Assembly (NCBI GenBank): GCA_023299945.1
Contig: JALZVZ010000083.1
Span: forward strand, 1-9,486
Direction of reading: 5' to 3'
From: Altererythrobacter sp.
GTDB taxonomy: Bacteria; Pseudomonadota; Alphaproteobacteria; Sphingomonadales; Sphingomonadaceae
DNA length: 9,486 nucleotides
The notes beneath the pieces were generated by a model. The model was not told the DNA's origin. It ran no database searches and saw only the letters and a program-made list of their open reading frames with translations. Below are positions 5,769 to 9,486 of the stretch, one piece after another. Position numbers and translations under genes: made by a program. The stretch's first letter is position 1; each line of letters begins with the position of its first letter.

Positions 5769-6872
5769 TTAAACCATCTCTTTGAGGGCTTTAACCGCTG
5801 TTTCTGGCATAACATCAATTGTAAACACACCGGAGTGTTGTTCAACCCCAGCGAGGTATTTTATCCGGCCTGGCGCGCGGAAAAGGGGATAAAACTGGAC
5901 AGAGAAATGGTGATTTTGACCAAGGCCGAGCACGGGATTGGGGGCAGCGTGAAAGCCCATCATCGTGGCGGCTGGTCCTTCGAACAAAGCATCATAGCGG
6001 CGCGTGATTTCGCCCATCCAATAGGCTAGTCCCTCCAATTCCTCAGCTGAGCATTCCCATGGCCCTGCGCGGCGTTCGACCGGGGCGAGCCAAACCTCAT
6101 ATGGGAAACGCGCAAAGCGCGGCACAAAAGCTGCGATCCCGCCTTTTACGCCTAGCCCATATTCACCCATGCAATCTGCGATTTCACGTTCCAGCGAATA
6201 GCCGCCAGCAAAAGCCTCTGCCTCGTTGCGTGCAACCAAGGGAATGCGCTCAAATCCGTAAATTTGCCCATGCGGGTGATGGAGTGTGACGCCCACTGCA
6301 TCGCCGCGATTTTCAAATGGAAGGACATAGGCGCAGCCAGCATCGAACAATGCGGAATAGCGGTCGGTAATGGCGGCAAGCAATATTTGGCGGCGATCGC
6401 TGCCGATAGTGTGCAGACTGCCACTGGCATCGGGTGCGTAAACGACGACTTCGCATGCGCCCTTGGCCGGCTCAATATCGATACCATTTAGCGGCTCAGG
6501 CGCGGCTGCATCCCCGTGAAATGCGGCGAACTTATTGTCGAAAACCGCGCATTCAAAATCGGCAAAAGGAATTTCAGTGGCAGGGCCATCCGGCTGTGTT
6601 GGGGCAAGCGGATCATCGGCGGCAGAGGGCTTGAACGTGCGGTTCTGCCGGTGTGCAGCATAGACATTCCATTCTCCGCGCAAGGGATGGAAGCGCAATT
6701 CGCCGCCCAAAGGTAAGGGGTGAGCCATTGCGTCATTGGATTGGTGCAGTGGCTCTTCGCTATGCGGTGTGCGCCCATATAGCCGCAGCATGCGCCCGTC
6801 CGCTTTGGAAAAGTCACGGCGATAGATGGGCGCTCCGCCAATGACCCTATCAAGTTTTACAGGCTTGCTCAT
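5769..6872 (-). CDS. galT: Galactose-1-phosphate uridylyltransferase
   Basis: It exchanges UMP between UDP-glucose and galactose-1-phosphate, giving UDP-galactose and glucose-1-phosphate. The 367 residues belong to the HIT-superfamily GalT fold. RGEWNVYAAHRQNRTFKP (65-82) and FDNKFAAF (111-118) are N-terminal family marks. ENRGDAVGVTLHHPHGQIY (187-205) holds the active site with nucleophile H201 in H199-P-H201-G-Q203. GFHAAPN (306-312) and RAPGRIKYLAGVE (332-344) belong to the C-terminal half. Oddly, where relatives have CPLCP this one has DPLAP (87-91). The PDH histidine is A149, and the H-x-H before FYP is S324-V-Q326, so most metal ligands known in E. coli GalT are missing. Its ATG overlaps the glpD stop as ATGA. 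There is no Shine-Dalgarno before it, so translation likely depends on coupling. Confidence 0.95.
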   Translation of the reverse strand: MSKPVKLDRVIGGAPIYRRDFSKADGRMLRLYGRTPHSEEPLHQSNDAMAHPLPLGGELRFHPLRGEWNVYAAHRQNRTFKPSAADDPLAPTQPDGPATEIPFADFECAVFDNKFAAFHGDAAAPEPLNGIDIEPAKGACEVVVYAPDASGSLHTIGSDRRQILLAAITDRYSALFDAGCAYVLPFENRGDAVGVTLHHPHGQIYGFERIPLVARNEAEAFAGGYSLEREIADCMGEYGLGVKGGIAAFVPRFARFPYEVWLAPVERRAGPWECSAEELEGLAYWMGEITRRYDALFEGPAATMMGFHAAPNPVLGLGQNHHFSVQFYPLFRAPGRIKYLAGVEQHSGVFTIDVMPETAVKALKEMV

Positions 6873-8368
6873 TCAGTGGTTACTTGCCGCGCCTCAAACC
6901 AAGCTGCGACCTTGGCCTGCGCGCCTGCGTCCAAATGCAATTTCAGCTTGCTGCGCCGCCACAATACATCCTCAGCCGTGAGGGCAAATTCATGCGTCAC
7001 CAGATATTCCAGCTCGGCTGCATATAGATCGCCGCCTATATGTTCGCCAAGGTCACTGGTGCTTTGCGCTTCATTCAAAACGGCATCAATCCGCATGCCA
7101 TAGGCGCGCACCAAACGCCGGACCATGGCACGCGGCAGAAATCCATAACGCGCCGCGCATTCATCTATGAAAGCATCCACATGGTCGGGATCAAACCCGC
7201 CGCCCGGCAGGATCGCGTCAGCTGTCCATGCCTCGCCGCCCAATCCGCCCAATTTGGCCAAAGCATGTTCCGCCAGCTTGCGGAAAGTGGTGATCTTGCC
7301 GCCAAAGATGGAAAGGATCGGAGGTTGGCCGTCCTTATCATCCAACTCAAACACATAGTCGCGCGTCACGGTCGAATTATTGGCCGATTTGTCATCATAT
7401 AATGGCCGCACGCCGGCATAGCTGGAGACGGCATCAACAGGCGTGATTTTGGTGGCGAGATATTCATTCGCTGCATCACACAGATAGGCGCTTTCCTCGG
7501 GTGAAATATCTATGCCGGATGGATCGCCTTTGAACCCCTGATCGGTTGTGCCCACTAGCGTAAAATCGCGCTCGTAAGGAATGACAAAAATGATCCGGTC
7601 ATCCTTGTTTTGGAAAATGTAGCAGTGATCGCCCTCGAACAATTTCGGAAAGATCAGATGGCTGCCCTTCACAAGCCGCAGGTTTTGATGAGAGGCGGCA
7701 GGATTGGCCTTGCCCAACACTGCGTCCACCCAAGGGCCTGCGGCGTTCACAATTGCTCGCGCAGTGATGCGCTGTTCACCGCCCGATGCGTCTTTGAGCG
7801 TGGCACTCCAGCTGTCTGCGCCGCGCTCCAGCCCGGTACATTCAGTGCGCGTACGAATGTCTGCGCCGCGCTCTTTTGCATCCATGCAATTGAGAACCAC
7901 AAGCCGCGAATCCTCCACCCAGCAATCGGAATATTCAAAACCGTGGGTCAGCCGGTCTTGCAGGAAATCGGCATGAGCCCCGTCGCGCAAATTCACCGTT
8001 GTGGTCGCGGGCAGCAATTTGCGTCCGCCCAAATTGTCATAAAGAAACAGGCCGAGACGCAGCATCCATTTGGGCCGCAATCCCTTATCATGGGGAAGGA
8101 CAAAACGCAGCGGCCAGATGATATGCGGCGCTGCTTTTAACAGGCGTTCACGCTCGATCAGGCTTTCACGCACAAGGCGGAATTCGAAATGTTCCAGATA
8201 GCGCAATCCGCCATGCACCAGCTTGGTTGAGGAGCTGGAGGTGTGGCTGGCCAGATCATCCTTTTCCACGAGGCACACTTTCGCCCCGCGCCCTGCTGCA
8301 TCACGGGCAATCCCTGCGCCATTGATGCCGCCGCCAATCACAAGAAGGTCGTAAATTTCGTCGCTCAT
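6869..8368 (-). CDS. glpD: Aerobic glycerol-3-phosphate dehydrogenase
   Basis: This FAD flavoenzyme at the inner face of the membrane oxidises sn-glycerol-3-phosphate to dihydroxyacetone phosphate and passes electrons to quinone. With the start at 8368 it has 499 residues, normal for GlpD. It has the FAD-binding VIGGGINGAG (10-19) with ribose-binding E35, SSSSTKLVHGGLRYLE (44-59, H52 and R56), NAAGPWVD (208-215), GTTDQGFKGDP (273-283), SYAGVRPLYDD (316-326, R321) and FGGKITTFRKLAE (355-367, K358). The C-terminal helical domain has the usual YLVTHEFALTAEDVLWRRSKL section. The start is the Met before SDEIYDLLV: it overlaps the alpha-galactosidase stop as ATGA, and GGAAAG lies just upstream. The frame's earlier Met at 8398 is not needed. 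Its place between an alpha-galactosidase and galTK is unusual and suggests a galactose- and glycerol-yielding substrate. Confidence 0.96.
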   Translation of the reverse strand: MSDEIYDLLVIGGGINGAGIARDAAGRGAKVCLVEKDDLASHTSSSSTKLVHGGLRYLEHFEFRLVRESLIERERLLKAAPHIIWPLRFVLPHDKGLRPKWMLRLGLFLYDNLGGRKLLPATTTVNLRDGAHADFLQDRLTHGFEYSDCWVEDSRLVVLNCMDAKERGADIRTRTECTGLERGADSWSATLKDASGGEQRITARAIVNAAGPWVDAVLGKANPAASHQNLRLVKGSHLIFPKLFEGDHCYIFQNKDDRIIFVIPYERDFTLVGTTDQGFKGDPSGIDISPEESAYLCDAANEYLATKITPVDAVSSYAGVRPLYDDKSANNSTVTRDYVFELDDKDGQPPILSIFGGKITTFRKLAEHALAKLGGLGGEAWTADAILPGGGFDPDHVDAFIDECAARYGFLPRAMVRRLVRAYGMRIDAVLNEAQSTSDLGEHIGGDLYAAELEYLVTHEFALTAEDVLWRRSKLKLHLDAGAQAKVAAWFEARQVTTE

Positions 8369-9486
8369 TCTGCGCTTTCCAAATGATAGATCAGGCATGT
8401 GTCGGGGAAGGTGAGGGGCGGCTGAATGCCGTAGCCCATCAGTGCTGCGCCGGTGAAAACATGGCCCTCGGCGTCAAGCGCGGCGGCGTCAATAATGGAA
8501 GGCGCGCTAATTGAGGGGTTTTCCAGCGGCCAGACCAATTTTGTGCGGTAATGCTTGGCCGGATCGAGCCCGCTGAATTGGAGGCGCTGTGGATGCGTGC
8601 CGGGTTCTTCATCCAGTTTGGCATAGGAGAACAGCGCTTGCGATTGATCCTCAGCCACGCAGCCTACCGTATTGATATGCGGCGCAGTGTCGAGCCGCAC
8701 AATTTTTCCACTATGGATTAAAACGCGGTGGCGTTTGTGCAATGCGATGGCCGCTTTGAGCACAGCGAGTTCCTCTGCACTTTCGCTGCGCAGATCCAGC
8801 TCCATACCCATATGGCCAAAGATCGCTGTGCCTGCACGAAATGCCATGGAAAAACGCCTGCCAGTGATATGGCATTTTTCTGGCCCGACATGATTGCCTA
8901 GCACGGACAAGGGGAAGAAATAGCTAGCCCCGCGCATGATGGAATGGCGGGCGCGGGCATCATTATTGTCCGAAGTCCATATCCGGTCGGTGCGGCGCAA
9001 TATACCGAAATCGGCGCGGCCTCCGCCTGATGCGCAGCTTTCTATTTCCAATGCTGGATGAGTGTTTCGCAATTCGCTGATCAGCGCATAAACTGCATGA
9101 GTTTGGCGATGCATTGCGGCGCGCCCGCTGGCATCTGCGGGGTGATGGGTGTCACGGTTCATATCCCATTTGATGTAATCAATGCTATATTCGCTGACCA
9201 GCGCGCTGATCTTGTCGAACAGGTAATCGGACACTTCTGCCCGCGTTAGATCGAGCGTGTGCTGACCTCTGAACGGAACCGTTTGCGCGCCTTCCGCCTG
9301 CAAAATCCAATCAGGGTGCGCACGGAATAAGTCGCTGTCGGGATTGACCATTTCAGGTTCGAACCAAAGGCCAAACTCCATACCCAGCGCTTTGACCCGG
9401 GAAACCAGCTTGTGCAGGCCTTTGGGGTAAACGTCTGAGGATACCCACCAATCGCCAAGCCCAGCATTGTCGCCGCGCCGGCTGCC
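8365..9486 (-). CDS. GH36 alpha-galactosidase, C-terminal part (5' end beyond window)
   Basis: It hydrolyses terminal alpha-galactosyl groups. The visible 373 residues (numbered from the window edge) run without a stop to the edge, so the true start is outside. The edge segment reads GDNAGLGDWWVSSDVYPKGL and continues ALGMEFGLWFEPEMVNPDSDL, the standard GH36 barrel core. The nucleophile D108 is in YIKWDMNR (codon 9165-9163), the ESCASGGGR loop follows, and the acid/base D173 is in WTSDNNDAR. GHMGMELDL and IALHKRHRVLIHSGK precede the C-terminal beta domain, which ends near GAALMGYGIQ. Clan GH-D members retain the anomeric configuration. Bacterial GH36 enzymes are often about 700 residues, so roughly half is seen. 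It is the first visible gene of the alpha-gal/glpD/galT/galK operon. Specificity (raffinose type, galactosylglycerol, others) cannot be told from this half, and no signal peptide can be judged. Confidence 0.94.
   Translation of the reverse strand, partial: GSRRGDNAGLGDWWVSSDVYPKGLHKLVSRVKALGMEFGLWFEPEMVNPDSDLFRAHPDWILQAEGAQTVPFRGQHTLDLTRAEVSDYLFDKISALVSEYSIDYIKWDMNRDTHHPADASGRAAMHRQTHAVYALISELRNTHPALEIESCASGGGRADFGILRRTDRIWTSDNNDARARHSIMRGASYFFPLSVLGNHVGPEKCHITGRRFSMAFRAGTAIFGHMGMELDLRSESAEELAVLKAAIALHKRHRVLIHSGKIVRLDTAPHINTVGCVAEDQSQALFSYAKLDEEPGTHPQRLQFSGLDPAKHYRTKLVWPLENPSISAPSIIDAAALDAEGHVFTGAALMGYGIQPPLTFPDTCLIYHLESAE

Noticed and set aside
5768..5845. Upstream extension of galK to a Met at 5845
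   Set aside because: It would add 26 residues not seen in galactokinases and overlap galT. The Met at 5767 puts the GEHTDYN signature at the usual distance and sits 1 nt after the galT stop.
7610..8140. 176-codon open frame on the plus strand opposite glpD
   Set aside because: It is antisense to conserved GlpD codons, has no recognisable domain and no ribosome binding site.
8369..8398. Upstream extension of glpD to a Met at 8398
   Set aside because: The first 10 residues do not belong to the family. The Met at 8368 gives an ATGA junction with a purine-rich sequence just upstream and the usual distance to the FAD motif.
9246..9467. Start of the alpha-galactosidase at the Met at 9381, or the alternative frame 9246-9467
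   Set aside because: The frame stays open from 9381 to the window edge and encodes conserved GH36 sequence (GDWW...YPKGL), so the gene continues beyond the window and 9381 is an internal Met. The 9246-9467 frame is a shadow.

Overview
The window looks like chromosomal DNA from an alphaproteobacterium, most likely a member of the Sphingomonadales (Erythrobacter/Sphingorhabdus-like). The grounds are moderate GC, densely packed genes with 4-bp ATGA overlaps, several genes lacking a Shine-Dalgarno, and the alphaproteobacterial look of the RbfA tail, the YceI protein and the short M50 protease. The taxonomic placement is inference; no rRNA or tRNA gene is present.

Left part (1-1561). The window opens in the last codons of rbfA (ribosome maturation). 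They overlap by ATGA with a secreted protein of unknown function that carries one EF-hand-like Asp loop. A short gap with three 10-bp tandem repeats follows, then a convergent periplasmic YceI-family protein on the minus strand.

Middle (1640-4713). An AbgT-family transporter (minus) and thymidine kinase tdk (plus) diverge from a 125-bp gap. That gap holds a 13-bp perfect dyad with near-consensus -10 boxes almost touching the tdk start codon. Downstream of tdk is a small M50 site-2-type membrane metalloprotease, whose start codon overlaps the stop of a possible 8-codon leader ORF.

Right part (4721-9486, minus strand). Four tightly coupled genes are read in the order GH36 alpha-galactosidase (5' part beyond the window), glpD, galT, galK. 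The junctions are a 4-nt overlap, a 4-nt overlap and a 1-nt gap. An alpha-galactosidase releases galactose, GalK and GalT bring galactose into the Leloir pathway, and GlpD oxidises glycerol-3-phosphate. The inclusion of GlpD suggests that the natural substrate yields both galactose and glycerol, for example floridoside or another alpha-galactosylglycerol. This is the most interesting hypothesis in the window. GalT also appears to have lost most ligands of both metal sites known from the E. coli enzyme while keeping the catalytic HPHGQ motif. No galE, galM, glpK, sugar transporter or regulator is visible here. No mobile element, CRISPR array or RNA gene was found, and there is no stretch over 300 bases without a gene.
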